Source: Heliocidaris erythrogramma
Taxonomy: Eukaryota; Echinodermata; Echinoidea; Camarodonta; Echinometridae
Assembly: GCA_025617745.1 (NCBI GenBank)
Contig: CM046864.1
Location: forward strand, 25,978,199 to 26,042,198
Length of the DNA stretch: 64,000 nt
Direction: 5' to 3'
Below, one piece after another: positions 33,404-46,571 of this stretch. The notes under the pieces were generated by a model, which was not told the DNA's origin, ran no database searches, and saw only the letters and a list, made by a program, of their open reading frames with translations. How positions within the stretch are numbered: position 1 is the stretch's first letter; each line of letters begins with the position of its first letter. The position numbers were made by a program, and so were the translations under genes.

Positions 33404-36120
33404 CCAGGGGTTCTTAATTATTTTGTCAGGTGCATGGCCAGAAATATTCTCGAAATTACGTTGCGGGCCACTGAGTATTACACATACATACACAAAAATG
33501 TATGGGATTGGCGTATCTTGCCCGAAAACATTGTGTATTCATTTTCTGGTTTTCAATTCAGTTTAGCGAGCAAATCGAGCAAGCCAAAGAAATTGGCACA
33601 TTAGAACCGTGAAATGTAATTTTGTCATCAAAATGTGCTAATTCAGAAAAGATATAAAAAGTACAACGAGAATGCCAGCCGAGGTAATTTTGATATTCTC
33701 GGGAGGGGACTGCAACCCCCATCCCAGGTCCTATACACCTCCGTATACACCCGAATGCATGGCCTATTTAAGGACTGAGTAAGAATTTCAGAATACACAT
33801 CCCGGTATCATAAATAATTATTATTATCCTTATTTTTCTTTGTTTGATGATAACTCTTTGGTTGACTATTTTTCAAATTATGCGCGGTAGGACATGCTGT
33901 GATAACTCCTTGGTAGGACAGGGGACAGATAATTATGATATGCTAATTGCAAGTGAACGAAGCGAGTGAGAAAAAAAATTGACAACTGTAATCATACCGA
34001 TAGTTAGGATATTACTTAAAACTTAAGATTATTTTTTCAAATTAGATATTTTGGCGGGCCGTATGAAATCGTCTCGCGGGCCGCAAGTGGCCCATGGGCG
34101 GCACTAATTAAGAACAAGGGGTCTATGCCATTATGTCTAATGATATTTATCCATACAGTCAAAGACATGAGCAAATAGATTATGAGTAAAATGTCACGTA
34201 AAATGACTAACAATTTCCTTCTTTTTTATACACTGGTTCAAAAGTGTGCGTTTGACTGTCACATGATTCACTCTTCGTACGTAGAATAGACAATTACAGG
34301 TTATGTCGTTACCGTGACATTTATGTTTGAAGGCGTTTTTTTTTGGTTTTGTTGGGTTTGGGGGGGGGGGGGGGGCAAACACTTTGAGGGGCCCCACCTC
34401 ACACGATTGCTACCTGCTTACAGCCCTACAATATTTGAAGCACTGTAATCATCCATTGTTTTTCAATATCCCTCCTTACACCAGAAATGGGGTTATTTTG
34501 TTTCTACATTTTGTGTACAAATCTATAAAAACATTTTGCTAAACCGGCACCTCGCTGCCTGAATATGAGGATATTCAGGCACCTTGCCCCGCCTCGTACA
34601 CCTATGGGGCTATTCATGCTAAAAATCCTTAGGAGAATATTGGAACTCAGCCACCAAGAGAATGTTTTAAAGCATATTAGAGAATCATTAAACATTTTTT
34701 TTCTTTTCTTAAGACGGAACAGTTTTAATAGAACAGAATTTAAGCAGTATATATGACAATTTTTTCTTCGTATGACTACTTGGTGAGGGGGCGTAGCAAC
34801 CGAGCGAAAAAGTTGCTTTCATAATACATGTATTGATATTTTGCATTCAATAGAAACTTTACACACAGGCAGGTCACAGCTTACTTAGAATTGTGACTTA
34901 CATAACATGAAATATAGTTATATATATATAATTATATAAATTAGATAACAATCTTGCGATAGGGTGGGAACAAAACGAGGAAAGCCCCTGCCCCACACAT
35001 ACGTGTTAACCCACAGACTACGGGAACCGGGTGGCTCCCGTGTTAAGCCTATGATAGTTAAAGAATTCAGTAGTCAACGGGTGAATAAACTCTGCATTTA
35101 TTGAAATGCGAGAGATCGTAAGTATCGATTTAGATTTGGATTATTCAATGTTGAAACTACGTATTTTAGAGCACAAAAAATGTTTCCATTAGTTAACTGC
35201 AAAATGATTGATGTCATATAGCATCTTTTTGAGGAGGAGAATAATAACGACATTTCCCCTTCTTTTTAGGCACAAAAAAGCACCTGCCACACCCATGCAC
35301 TTCTGGGCCTTGTAATATAGAAGAGATATTGTAAAGTCAAATGATCAATGTTGCCATTAATGTGAGAGGGAGTATAGCGACTGAGCGAAAAAAGAGAATG
35401 TAGAGGAATTTTATATTAGAGCAAACGTTGGCAAAGTAAATCTTGTTCTTACATTGTTTAACTTAAAATTTCTTGTCTTGCGAGGGGCCCCTCTGAGGGG
35501 ACAGAACAGATTATGGCAAACAGGAAAACCTTGCATTTCGCATCGCTAGAAGATTATTCGTTATACCCCTATCCGCTCCCTCCTTTAATAGTAGGAAAAA
35601 TCTGCCACTTCGCTTTTGTCGCCACTGGTGGTAGACAGTATTAATACTTGAGATACCTTGCTCCTATATATCTGCATGTAAGGGAGCGGAGCGACCATGT
35701 GATGGTGATACCTCGCCTTTTGGAGCACTAGAAAGGTGATCGCAATACTGCAAGTTTTATTGTCTTATGGGGGGGGGGGGGGGGTAGAGGGGAAAATATA
35801 CAATAGACAGGGTTTCTAAATGTTAAGAAACATTGCGTCTATCAATATAGTAGGGACCGTGGTGACAGAGTGCGATTTGTTAAAATACTGGAGGTTTGCA
35901 CTATTATTATATCACTGACAAGGCAGCTTATTATACAAGGGGTCTCCCTTTTTGAATGATTGGTGGGGAAAATGCCCCCTCTGCCCAGTGCCCACCCCCT
36001 CCCCCGCGCTTCCGGTGCCTATGGCCGTGAATGTATATTAAAAATATCAGTTACATGGTGACATGTCTGATAACAGGCAACGAGCATTAATTTTGTAAGT
36101 TTAAGACTCTCTGACAAACG
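33404..36120. other. no gene; interior of the 4.1-kb element
   Basis: AT-rich with poly-G tracts at about 34361-34375 and 35768-35782. GCGAACGAAGCGAGTGAG-like stretches recur (33958, 34790, 35378, 35690) next to poly-G repeats. No conserved ORF. Confidence 0.5.
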
Positions 36121-36890
36121 GGGGCGCTGCTAGCACAAAAACCAGTACATGGACCCCCTTTGCAAACTCTCTCTTCCTTTAGTATACTTCACTGGAAACT
36201 TTGGTAAAAATGACATGGATTTTGAATTTACATTAGAGTTTTTTCGAACCCATCGCCTTCCTACACTGTTTCCAATCCAGCCATGAACAGTTTTCACTAT
36301 TTTTGTGTGTTTTTGACCTTTTCCGCCACCTAAGGTTGCTGCAAGCACAACAACGAGTGCATGGACTCCCCTTTTTAAAATTTTCTCCTAATAGAGTATG
36401 TAATTCTCGACAAATCTTGAAAAATTTACGAATCTGGCATGGATTCTAAATATACAGCAGAGTTATTACGAACCCATCCCCTTCCAACACAGGTTCTCAG
36501 CCAGTTCTTACGAGTTTTGCTAGTTTTTTACTTTTTCCGCCACCTGAGGGCGCTGCTAGCATAAAAACGAGTGCCTGGACCCCTTTTTTAAAACTTTCTC
36601 CTTTTGCAGTATACAATTCTCTACAAATCTGGAAATATTTACGAATCTGACATGGATTTTGACAGAATAATGGGGATTTGTATATGACATTACGAATTCT
36701 GAGGTCTATCAATGGCCAAAAACCTGCTTTGACGTCATTCTACCTGACACCCAATCATGGCACACTTCAGTGTCCCATAGAAAAAAAAGTAAGCACATGG
36801 ACCTATACTTTTCTATGCGTATTTTTGGCTTCTCATGGACCAAAGTAACCGTGTGCAAAATTTGGTGAAACTGACATGGATTTGACTTTA
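36121..36890. repeat. diverged tandem repeats of about 210 bp
   Basis: Units start near 36121, 36334 and 36547 with GGGCGCTGCTAGCA-like sequence, each with ACATGGATTTTGA-like and TTTTTTCGAACCCATC-like blocks. A last partial unit ends at TGACATGGATTTGACTTT (about 36870-36890), just inside the terminal repeat. Confidence 0.78.
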
Positions 36891-36904
36891 ACTAGGGAAC
36901 GTCC

Positions 36905-36984
36905 TTAGTAAATTAGTGAGAATTTCAGTGGTCATCCCACGGTCTATAGACATTGAAATTAGTGACACATATATAGACGTAAAT

Positions 36985-37025
<41 letters not shown>

Positions 37026-37244
37026 GACTAATGGGTACATTAGGAGGACAGTTTTTGTTCTTTTTCTTTGTTCAACTGTCGACCTAATGTACCAACTGTC
37101 TACCTAATGTAGGGGTCGCTATTATGACGGAATAAACTGCATTGTTAGGTGTCGACTTAATGTACCCGTTAGTCAAATATATGGTACCATATATATATAT
37201 ATATATTTAATCAATATATATATATATATATATATATATATTGA
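36905..37244. repeat. AT microsatellites and TACCTAATGTA words
   Basis: (TA)n at about 36990-37022 and a self-complementary AT block at about 37190-37248 (TTAATCAATATATA and inverse). Between them, CGACCTAATGTACC and related words repeat. Nothing coding. Confidence 0.75.
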
Positions 37245-37248
37245 TTAA

Positions 37249-38936
37249 ATATAGTATACAAGGTATACAAGGCCTCGAAATATTTTTTCCCCACTGGTAA
37301 TAATGAAGGAGAGCAAATAAAACGTTTAAATGATTTCAGTCAATTGTTGCAAATGAACAAACCTTAAGGGAATCAAGTAGTAATTGGAGGTGATTTTAAT
37401 GTTATTAAAAACACGAACTTAGATTATTTTGGACAAGTTTAAAGAAGCAACCAAAATTCAGTAGCAAATTGGAAAAGTTCATGAATAGTTTCAGATTAAT
37501 AATGTATGGAGAAATAAAAATAACGATAAAAAGCAATATATATAGGGAATCAATTTATGCAAAGCCGTTTAGATTATTGGATTATATCAGAGAATCTAGA
37601 AGAGATAACATCCAAATGCGACACTATTCTCTGACCATTCAGCTGTTAATTTAGTTCTGTATGATAGCATATCGTTAAAATTTCAAAATAAAAGAGCCTA
37701 TTGGAAGTTCAGGAATAGTTTCTTAAATGACAGGGAATATGTTTTGAAGATGAGAGAAGAAATACAGACTTTAAAGAATAAACTGTCATGTGAAATAAAA
37801 GATAAAAGAATATTATGGGACTATATGAAAATGGAAATACCCAGGTTTACAAGTACATTTTCAAAGAAAAGGGCAAAAGAAAGTGAAAAACTTGCAAACA
37901 TTTAGAGAAAGAAATTGAAGATTGAGAAGAGAATTTCCTATCAATCAATAAACTACGTTATAATGATATCCTTGAAAATTGAAAGCTAATTAGAGACAAG
38001 AACTAAGTGTATTCTAGGACTATATTATTGAAGGTTTGAAAATACAGTCAAGATCCTCATGGTATGAATGTGGAAAGAAGAATACAGCATTTTTTTAAAA
38101 TGTAAGAAAAGTGTAATCCAATTAAATGTAAATGGAAAGATTATTTTTGAGGAAAATGAAATTGTTAAAATAAATTAATTTTACAGTCAGTTACATAACA
38201 AAATAGAACTTGTGCAAGATGGATGTTAGATTTTTTCCCCCTAGTAACCTGCCAAAATTAAACGATATTTTACAAGATTTAGATGAAGAAAAGATTGTAT
38301 AAAGGGAATGTATAGATATATTAAAAATATAAAGTTCAATAAATCACCAGAGAATCATTGCTTAAGCGTAGAATTTTATCTTAAATTTTGGCCAGTAATT
38401 GGAGATCTAATTCTTGCATGTTTTAATGAAGCTTTTGTACAGGGGGAACTATCTGCCTCTTAGATGCAATCAGTTATAACCTTGATACATAAAGAAGGCA
38501 AAGATCTAGACTTTAGTAAGAATAGACCAATCTCTCTTTTAAACGTGGATTATAAATAAATATCAAAGATACTTTCAAAGAGAATACCAGAAGTTATACC
38601 TGAAATCGTGTCTTCTGATCAACTTGGTTATGTTAAGAATATATTGGAGAAGTAATAATGACAACAGATGATCTGGTTTTTCATACTTCTTTTTGTAAAG
38701 TAAATGCTTTTTGATGGCCATAGATTCTGTTTCTCATTCATTATACACAGTCTTAAAATCTTTAGGTTTTGGACCATTATTTTGTAAAAGCGTAAAAATA
38801 TTACATACAAATAATGAGAGCTGTGATATGAATGGATATACATCAACAGGTTACTTTAAAGTTGAAAGAGGAGTCAGGCAGGGAGATCCATTATTTCCAC
38901 ACTTATTTACTTTATTTATTACTTTAATAATTGCAA
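37249..38936 (+). mobile_element. L1-like LINE fragment: endonuclease and reverse transcriptase
   Basis: Plus-strand translation shows VVIGGDFNVI at about 37380, the endonuclease signature, and further on SVSHSLYTVLKSLGFGPLF and FKVERGVRQGDPLFPHLF at about 38855-38910, the RT segment before the catalytic aspartates. Many frame breaks and stops; the longest open piece here is 85 codons. The fragment is interrupted at 38936 by a CR1-like tail and continues at about 40210. Confidence 0.82.
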
Positions 38937-39748
38937 TAATAATAATAATAATACATACATTTATATAGCGCAAACACTATGCTAATATACTCTCATGCGT
39001 TGCAAGAGCTGTTATGCTTGATTAACTGATTAAAGAAAAATTATTTTACAAATTTATGACTTTAACCTTAATTGAATTAAAAATGGTCAGGGGTGAAGAT
39101 TTCCTTACTGCAAGAGGTAAATTATTCCAGGTTTTGGGGGCTACACATGCAAAGGCACGATCTCCCATTGTTATTTTTGTTCTATGAAACGGGATTTGCA
39201 ACAGCAAAGTAGCGTGGGAGCTGCGAAGGTTATGAGAATGCATGTGAGACCTTGTTTTCAACAATTCTGTTATATAACTGGGGGCTTGACCATTTAAGGC
39301 CTTATACACAATTAACGTCTTTGACGTACAGGTAGCCAGCCAGTGGAGGTCTCTCAGGACAGGCGTTATCCGTGAATATTTTGAATTACCGCAAACTAGA
39401 CTTGCACATGTGTTCTGGACTCGCTGCAGCCGTCCATTTTGGGATTCAGGGAGTCCGACAATAAGCTATTACAGTAGTCTAACTTACTGATGATGCAAGC
39501 ATGAACTATTGTTTTGGCACATCCTGATCCAAATATTTTCGGATATGTCTAAGATTATATATCATGTAGTATGCTGATTTGCATACACTTGTTATGTGTC
39601 TTTCCATATTCAAGTGTGTATCAAAATGTACTCCCAGATTTTTTGAGCTCATAGAAGGGTTTATGACAGAGTCCCCTACAGTAACTCCATCAAGATCCAG
39701 TTTTGATACGTTATGGGGGTCCAGTTTCCCTCCATAATTCCCTGACAA
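38937..39748 (-). mobile_element. CR1/L2-like LINE 3' fragment
   Basis: Minus-strand pieces read SKNLGVHFDTHLNMERHITS (39506-39748) and YKALNGQAPSYITELL ... GDRAFACVAPKTWNNLPLAV (39046-39309), the C-terminal part of the RT ORF. The element ends with GCGCTATATAAATGTATG and (ATT)n at about 38937-38960, a 3' tail typical of this group. It is 5'-truncated and inserted into the L1-like LINE. Confidence 0.82.
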
Positions 39749-40209
39749 GAGAGAGAAAAAAAAAAAGAGTCATTCTAAAAAGTGGGGGGGGGGGGGGGCA
39801 CAATCGAGAAAATGGCGGGTCGTCTATGGTCAAAATGCATACTGTTCTACCAAAAGGGGGGGGGGGGGCACGGGTCGGAAGTGCCCCCCCCCCCCCTGGA
39901 TCCGACAATAGACCCAACGACGATGCGACGATCGTCCACAAGCCGCGAAGCGCCGATGTCCGCGAGCCGCATAGCGGCGATCCGATTTTTTTTCGCTATT
40001 TTGAACCCCCGTAAGTGATGTTTTCCTGGCATCTACTAACGCAATGGAGACCATGAAAAGCAGGCCTGTGCTTTAGGAACATTCTGTGTGGGTCTGGACA
40101 TACAACGTTATGATGGCGTTTTTCTATGCACATTAAATTTTTACTTGGCAGCCCTGGGGGGGGGGGGGGGGGTTAAACACCCTACCCCCCCCCCTAGATC
40201 CGCCACTGT
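39749..40209. repeat. poly-G/C repeat block inside the LINE
   Basis: G-runs at about 39783, 39856 and 40154 and C-runs at about 39884 and 40183. GTGCCCCCC-GGATCCGACAA and CTAGATCCGCCACTGTG resemble hAT-type ends. The ORFs through it (39703-40054) are low-complexity shadows. Confidence 0.65.
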
Positions 40210-40435
40210 GATTTGCACAACAGTGGAATGATACAGATGGGAATTTCTTTTGAACATTGAATAATGAGACAAAGTATATTGTAGCTCAAATGATTACAAA
40301 TAATCACTTGGTAAAATGAAATGCAAAAATGAAGTAGGTGTTGTATGCAGATGACATAACACACTTCATCAAAGATATGAATTCAGTTATGGATATAGAA
40401 CATATTTTTGAGGGCTTTCATAACATATCAGGATT
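40210..40435 (+). mobile_element. L1-like LINE fragment: YADD motif
   Basis: Reads VLYADDITHFIKDMNSVM at about 40337-40390, the catalytic YxDD of reverse transcriptase, then FEGFHNISG up to the insertion point. Direct continuation of the 37249-38936 fragment. Confidence 0.82.
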
Positions 40436-42280
40436 TTTGAAGGTAGAGGTTTGCATGGAGGAATTGATAACGTTGAGAAGGCTTACGGTTCACGATGTGG
40501 TTAGTCCTGGAAAGGACTGTTGAGTAAGAGGAAGAAAATGGAGAAAAGTTGAGAGGAAAAGAAATGGAAAGGCGAGATAGAAATTCAAAGAATGTAAAAG
40601 TAATCTTTCTTGAAAGTGCGAAGTCTTGAAAAGGACTGTAAACCAGATGAGAAGGCTGAGAGTGGAGAAGACTCGACGTTTCGGACAGGTGGACAGGTGC
40701 CGGGAGGAACGGGGTATAAGTAGCGGTAATGCGGACGTAGTAGTAGCACCTGGGCAGGAGCGATTGGCGGCGTGAGGCGAATTGGCGGGAAACCTAAACT
40801 ATGGGCGGGGGTGTAATGCGGACGTGGTACTCTTGCGTGGGCGGAGGTTATGGCGGGAAGTCCTCGTGTTTGTCGTTGGGTTGGTAGACTGGTCGTCTGT
40901 TGAATGGGCGGGGGCCGTGGCGGGAGCGTGCCTGGTTGAGTTGGTGGTGACGGGCGGAGGTGTGGTTGTGGTGGAGTGGCATCAGTGGTGGGGAGAGCTG
41001 GGTGGGGTGGAGTAGTCGATGGCTTCCCTATAATTCTTCTGGTGTTCCAATTTTGATTGGTTGTGATGAGGTGGCTATGGTCCCAGTTGATGCGGTGGTC
41101 ATGTTGTTGGGCGTGTTTCACGAAGGCTGATTTGGCCCAGTCGCTGAGTCGTTGGCAATTCCTGTGTTCCTTGAATCATAATGTGTCGAAGGTGCGGCCT
41201 GTTGCTCCCATGTATACTTTGCCGCACTTCCATGGTATCCTATATACGCCTGAGTGTTTGTTGGGTGGGTTCTTGTCCTTGTGAGAGTGTAGAATAGAGT
41301 GGAGTTTGTTGGAGAAGCGGTGTCTAACTTGTACGTTGGTCGGTCGGAGGATGCGCTGAAGTTGGTGGGAGGTCTTGCCGATGTACGGGAGGACAACTGT
41401 CATGGGTGGGTGGTGGTCGGAGGCTGGTCGTTGGTGGCGTTGATTGTGGTCTTGTTGCGTGGTGGTTGTGTGTTGATCTTCCGTCTGGGGTACTGGTTGA
41501 TAGTGGTCAGAGCGTTGGTGACATGTCGGAGTTCCTGTTGTAGATGATCTTGGTCGCTTAGTTGGTAGGCTCGTCTGATGAGGGTGTTGGGGACAGACTG
41601 CCAGGTGGACGGGTGGTGGTGAGAGCGGTAGTGGAGGTATCGATCGGTGTAGGTTGGTTTTCGGTAGGCTTGGTGGGATGGGAATCCGTTGGGTGTTTTC
41701 TTGATGAGGGCATCGAGGAAGGGGATTGAGTCATCTTGTTGAATCTGCTATGGGGCCAGATAACGAAGGTGTCGTCCACGTAACGGAGCCAGAGAGATGG
41801 ACGGGTGTCAGAAGTCTTGAGGGGGTAGGTTTCGAAGTTTTCCATGAAGATGTTGGCGATGATGGGTCCCGGTGGAGCCACTCCCCCTCAGAGGGGGACG
41901 CGTATGACCGTTACCAAAAATGCAAATAACCCGCTTTTGCAGTCAATTTCAAGGACATTTCGTGAAATTTAACCCCCCTTTTACGTTAAAACAAGGATAA
42001 AATGGTACTTTGAAATACCCCTATTTTTAAGATTGTAAGGACACTTTCGGAAACTTACCCCTATTTTACCATATTTCAAGGACAAAACATTTATACCCTT
42101 TTTTCACATAGCAATATGTGTCCAAGACCGGATTCCTCAAATTACAAGTTCACACACAATTTATATAAGGAAAATGCATATTTTAATGTGTTATTCATTT
42201 AAAAATAGTTCGGAAATAGTTCATAAAAAACCACTGAAATAACCACTATCATCTATGTCTATGACCACTCACAAATAGGC

Positions 42281-42975
42281 GAGGTTAAATAACCTCATAC
42301 CCACTTAGACATGTACAAGCTTATCTGAAGATAACCTTGTACCCCAGACAAGCTTTTACGGGTGAATAGGCTTCAATAGCTTTTGTGTGTATCAGCGTGC
42401 CTTTTTCCAGGCTAGATCATTCATACATGAGAGGAAAATAATTATTTAAAATTTCACTTTCAGTACTGAATCCCCAAATTTGTGGCACAGTAATGACAGT
42501 ATCTGAGTAACAGTTGAAGAGTCTTTGAATCAGGTAAAATCTATCAAATTTAAGAAAATTAAATCTTGCTTAGAGCAAATTTGTTGTCTGGGCCCTTGCC
42601 TATGTGTGTCCAACATTCACTGTTGCAGCAGTCACAAGCAGACAACAAACTTGCTCTAAGCAAGATTTGATTTTGTTAAATTTGCTAGATTGCCTGATTC
42701 AGGGACTCTTCAACTCTTACTGTGCCACAAATTTGGGGATTCAGAATTTAAAATTAAAAATTTTAATTTAAATAATTATTTTCCTCTAATATATGAATTG
42801 TCTAGACTGGAAAAGGGCCCGCTGATAGTGATAGTACACACATAAGCTATTGAAGCCTATTCATCCGTAAAAGCTAGTCTGGAGAACAAGGTTATCTTCA
42901 GATAGGCTTGTAGCCTATATGTATACTATAAGTGGCAAGGGCCTAAGTATGAGTGCCTCATACCCATAAACCCAT
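42281..42975. repeat. foldback core within the 41.9-43.5 kb transposon
   Basis: Arms such as CAATAGCTTTTGTGTGTAT / ACACATAAGCTATTG and AATCCCCAAATTTGTGGCAC / inverse, meeting around 42620. About 340-bp arms with moderate divergence. Confidence 0.8.
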
Positions 42976-43278
42976 CAACTAACATGAAAGCGTATGGTTG
43001 GGACTGTTAGTTTTAGTTGCTTATTAATGGGTCTTCATACCTGTGAAACATAATTCCTCTCTGACGACTTTCACGAACATCACGATTCGTGCATCTTTGA
43101 AGGGCATTATGATGATAATAATATGAGTGAAAATAGTCCTTCAAACTTGGGCAAATGTTACAATACAGCGACGATGGCGCTAGCGAGCTGCCAGTGGCGT
43201 CATGTTGCCTATGGCTAATCAGCGTGCAGCGAGCGATCGAGCCCATTCCAGTCATAGAGTTCAGTGAGAAAAACTTAC

Positions 43279-43297
43279 CTTCACGTACGTCCGCCAT
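43279..43297 (-). CDS. candidate small first exon in a transposon
   Basis: The minus strand reads CAAGATGGCGGACGTACGTG, an ATG in a YY1-like context, followed after 19 nt (MADVRE + 1 base) by donor GTAAGT at 43273-43278. It looks like a start exon with a promoter in GC-rich DNA inside the 41.9-43.5 kb transposon. Too short to prove by sequence. Confidence 0.3.
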
Positions 43298-43847
43298 CTT
43301 GCTGAGTGACGGCAGTGCGGGGATTTTTCTCAACGATGAGCGCGCCCTCCCCGGCAGGCCCGCAGCTAGCGACTTGGCTCCGGGATTTTTCTTCACGGGT
43401 TTTCTTCCCTTTTCCTGACCCCTATTTTATCAATTTTGAGGACACCTGCGCACCACTATTTTCTATATTTCGAGGAATATTCTGTCCGCGGACGTTCCTT
43501 GAAATTCACCCCTTTATCCGCGATTTTGGTAACGGTCATGCGGTCCCCAAGTCACATTGAGTGGCTCCACCGGGTGATGGGTGAGATGGCTGCTCCTTCA
43601 AGTTGTTTGTAGTAGCCGGTACGCCATTTGAAGAGTTAGAGTGGTTTTCTCTTCTCCACAACGAAACTACTTCACCCCGCCCAGCTCTCCCCACCGCTGA
43701 TGCCACTCCACCACAACCCACACCTCCGCCCGTCACCACCAACCCAACCAGGCACGCTCCCGCTACGGCCCCCACCCATTCAACAGACGACCAAACTACC
43801 TACTCAACGACACACACCAGGACTTCCCGCCATAACCGCCATTAACC

Positions 43848-44069
43848 GGGCATGTTGGCTCAGTTGGTTAGAGCGCCCGCCTCATGAACGGGAGGTCGTG
43901 CGTTCGAACCCCGGCCGAGTCATACCAAAGACTTTAAAAATGGGACCTTCTGCCTCCTAGCCAGGCGCTCGGCATATTAGAATGGAGAAGGGTAATAATA
44001 ACATATCATGTTATGCACGGCCCGCTGGAAGAGCAGTTTGATACCCTGGGTAAATAAAATGTTATTATT
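43848..44069 (+). mobile_element. tRNA-derived SINE
   Basis: tRNA-like head at 43849-43921 with GGCTCAGTTGGTTAGAG (A box) and CGTTCGAACCCC (B box). The anticodon stem-loop CCCGCCTCATGAACGGG places CAT as anticodon (tRNA-Met-like). Body TGGGACCTTCTGCCTCC..., tail TAAATAAAATG(TTA)n. ATTAACC at 43841-43847 and 44070-44076 is the likely target duplication. Inserted in the PLE. The head is a promoter of RNA polymerase III type; nothing indicates activity. Confidence 0.85.
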
Positions 44070-44076
44070 ATTAACC

Positions 44077-46560
44077 TCCGCCCACGCAAAAGTATACCAC
44101 GTCCGCATGGGCGGTCCGCATTACGGTGTAATGCGCGCCGCCCATGCATATAGTTTAGGTTTCCCAATTCGCCTCACGCTACTACTACGTCCGCATTACC
44201 ACTACTTATACCCTGTTCCTCCCGGAAAAAGGACCAAGACATTAAAAGGTACCTGAGGCCTGAAGAAATAATTTGTGTATAGTCAAAGAGTTTAAATACG
44301 AAGATTGCTCAGTCCCGAAAAAAGCACGCGTATATATTGTGGTACATGTCCATCGGCCCAGAGTGAGTTTGTTACAAGAAAAGGTTATAGTCTTAATCTA
44401 GATGTTTGTATTTTTTTTTCCTTTTTTTTTTTGGACATCGCTTTTGGTAAAGCAGTAACAAAAGGGCATAATTTTGAGTTAAAACATTATTATTTTTGGG
44501 GTTAAAATTATTTGCTATGAAATTTATTAAGCTCTATATGAGCAAACACTGCGATATCTGACGGGAATGTCGAGAAAAGTTATTTTAAAAATAATAAAAT
44601 GCTATCTTTATTTTTCTATTAAATCGGAATATTTCATTTGATATGATTTATGGAAATTATAGGGATTATAGAGCTGTAATGTAATTTTTTTAGTCTTCTT
44701 CATTTAAAAGTCAAGACAGAAAAGGCTTTAATAAAATGAGAATGTGTGCGAGTAATTCCTTATATAAGAGTGGCGTATCCAAGATTTTCTTATTTTTATT
44801 GGTAGCGTATCCAGGAATGCACGTGCCCCTACGTGCCAGCCAAAACCAAATCTGACATATCTTAGTTAGACATCGAATGAAAGGAAATGTGTACAGAAAA
44901 TGTGTACAGAAAGAATCTGAAAACTGTGATATTTTTTTCCTTGCTTGTCCTAAAATTCAAAATAGAATGTATCTGATGATGTTTAGTTCGTCAGGCGTGA
45001 GCCTCCCCTCTCCCAATGCATTCCTGGATACGCCACCAATGTAGCTAACATACGGTAAGTAATTTGTAATATTCTGCTGTAGAAATTTGAGACGACGACA
45101 AGCGAAGAAAACAGTATAGGGGCTTGCTCCGAAGCCATCACCAACGCAATAGGGCCTATACCGTACAAAAAAAAGGGGGAAAATGGCCTCCGTGTTTTGA
45201 ATTTAATTAACTAGTAACCAACAATAGCAGCTGATGATAGAATTTATTTATTACCAGTCCTATTCTGTCTTTTTAGGAATATTCCATTACTTTTGCCCCA
45301 GCTTTCTTTGTCTCTCTCTCTCTCCATGAAAACATTTTGCGTTGTATACTTCTTTCATTTTGTTTTATTTCGGCTGTGTCCCTAAGTTAACCGCCAAAAT
45401 CAGTTTTCGATTTGATAAATGTATTTTGCGTCTTAGTTCTAATTCATTTGTTGTTTTATTTGGATTGTAGATTATCCATAAGTTACCCGCCAAATCAATT
45501 TCCAATTCGATAAAAACGTGGTTGAGTTCCGTGCGTCGATCATTTACGCTGTCCTTTATTACCATGCCCAAAATACGCAAGACAAAGAAATAACATGTAC
45601 ACTGCACTTAAGACAAAAAGTATGTCACCTACTAGGAAATGAGGAATATATAGCAAAGGTGGTAGCTGTCATAAAAGGAAGTGCAAGATACAATGTATTG
45701 TGATTGTCAAAGAGCATTACAGTTATGTTATCAACATTATAGTTATGTAGTGATATTTATCATTACTACAGCACTAGAATTTATGATATTAAGGACATTT
45801 TCAGGCTGTTATAAAGATTATAAAAGAGGTAAGAACATGACAGGTGTTTCTGATGTTGCTATGCTGATGCGGATTTATACATTATTGGCTACAAATCACC
45901 GATCTTTCCTTCTGATGTAATGACTGTAATGTCGAAAAGGGGCTTCAAATAACCTTTAAACATAACAGACTGAACCCATCTAACATTCATCTCCTTCATT
46001 ATTTCCTATATTATTCTTTGTAATAACGTGCTCAATAACACATATAATAAAGCAACTGCACTCAACCTAATATTAAGGAGTTTTCGGATATGTCGACTAG
46101 AACGCCGTCCTAGATCCTCCCAGCGACAATGGACTGCTTTGTGTTGACTGCATACAATGTAGGTGAAGCATGAGCTAACAATGGGTGAAGCAAGGTTCAC
46201 GTTTTAGAGAAGACGGCAAAACCATGTTTGACGCGTTCTCGACCTGACTAGTGGACGAGGGAGAAGCCAGTGGACAGGTGAGCCGTTCTCGCACAAAACG
46301 CGGTATGCAGCTAACACAAAGCAGTCCACTGTAGCAACACAAAGCGTCCAAGTCGATACATTCGAAAGCTCACTATTAATCCTCAGTGCACAACGCCACC
46401 TAAGGTCACTGTCGACCCCACAGAGCAAAATACGGTGGTCTCAACGATACCATGCACGATCTGTGACATCAAGGAAAACAACGCCCTCTCATACTGCCTG
46501 GCTAAAATCATCCAATCACCGATGGAATTCGCCATCAAACCAACGAACAACAACGACGCA
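44077..46560. other. PLE interior and unassigned DNA
   Basis: 44077-44250 continues the inverted PLE segment. 44250-46000 is AT-rich without motif apart from the MITE at 44801-45041. 46080-46560 is more balanced in composition and runs into the conserved PLE end; no reading frame was assignable. Confidence 0.5.
44801..45041. mobile_element. MITE with GGCGTATCCAGGAATGCA termini
   Basis: Left GGTAGCGTATCCAGGAATGC and right inverse (GCATTCCTGGATACGCCACC). An extra GTGGCGTATCCAAG is at 44770. No coding. Confidence 0.72.
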
Positions 46561-46571
46561 CGTACTCACTC

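Larger units (their letters stand above)
32797..36904. mobile_element. 4.1-kb TTAA-type element with subterminal repeats
   Basis: TTAA at 32793-32796, then GGACGTTCCCTAGTTA; at the other end TAACTAGGGAACGTCC, then TTAG (a one-base variant). No transposase motif in the interior. The interior carries a MITE at 33238-33403, poly-G tracts at about 34361 and 35768, the GGCACCTCGCTGCC repeat at 34548, and a run of diverged direct repeats of about 210 bp before the right end. Confidence 0.65.
41894..43548. mobile_element. DNA transposon inserted in the PLE
   Basis: Terminal inverted repeats GGGGACGCGTATGACCGTTA and inverse of GGGGACCGCATGACCGTTAC. Subterminal AAGGACA-rich and TTGAGGACA-rich stretches mirror each other. 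The centre (42281-42975) is a second foldback. Flanking sequence on both sides shares GTGGCTCCACCGGG in inverse orientation, so the exact boundary could lie about 25 bp further out. No transposase is recognised. Confidence 0.72.

Noticed and set aside
40585-41121. 178-codon Pro-rich minus-strand ORF
   Set aside because: Low-complexity reading of the Penelope-like element's GC-rich end; no domain and overlaps the terminal inverted repeat.
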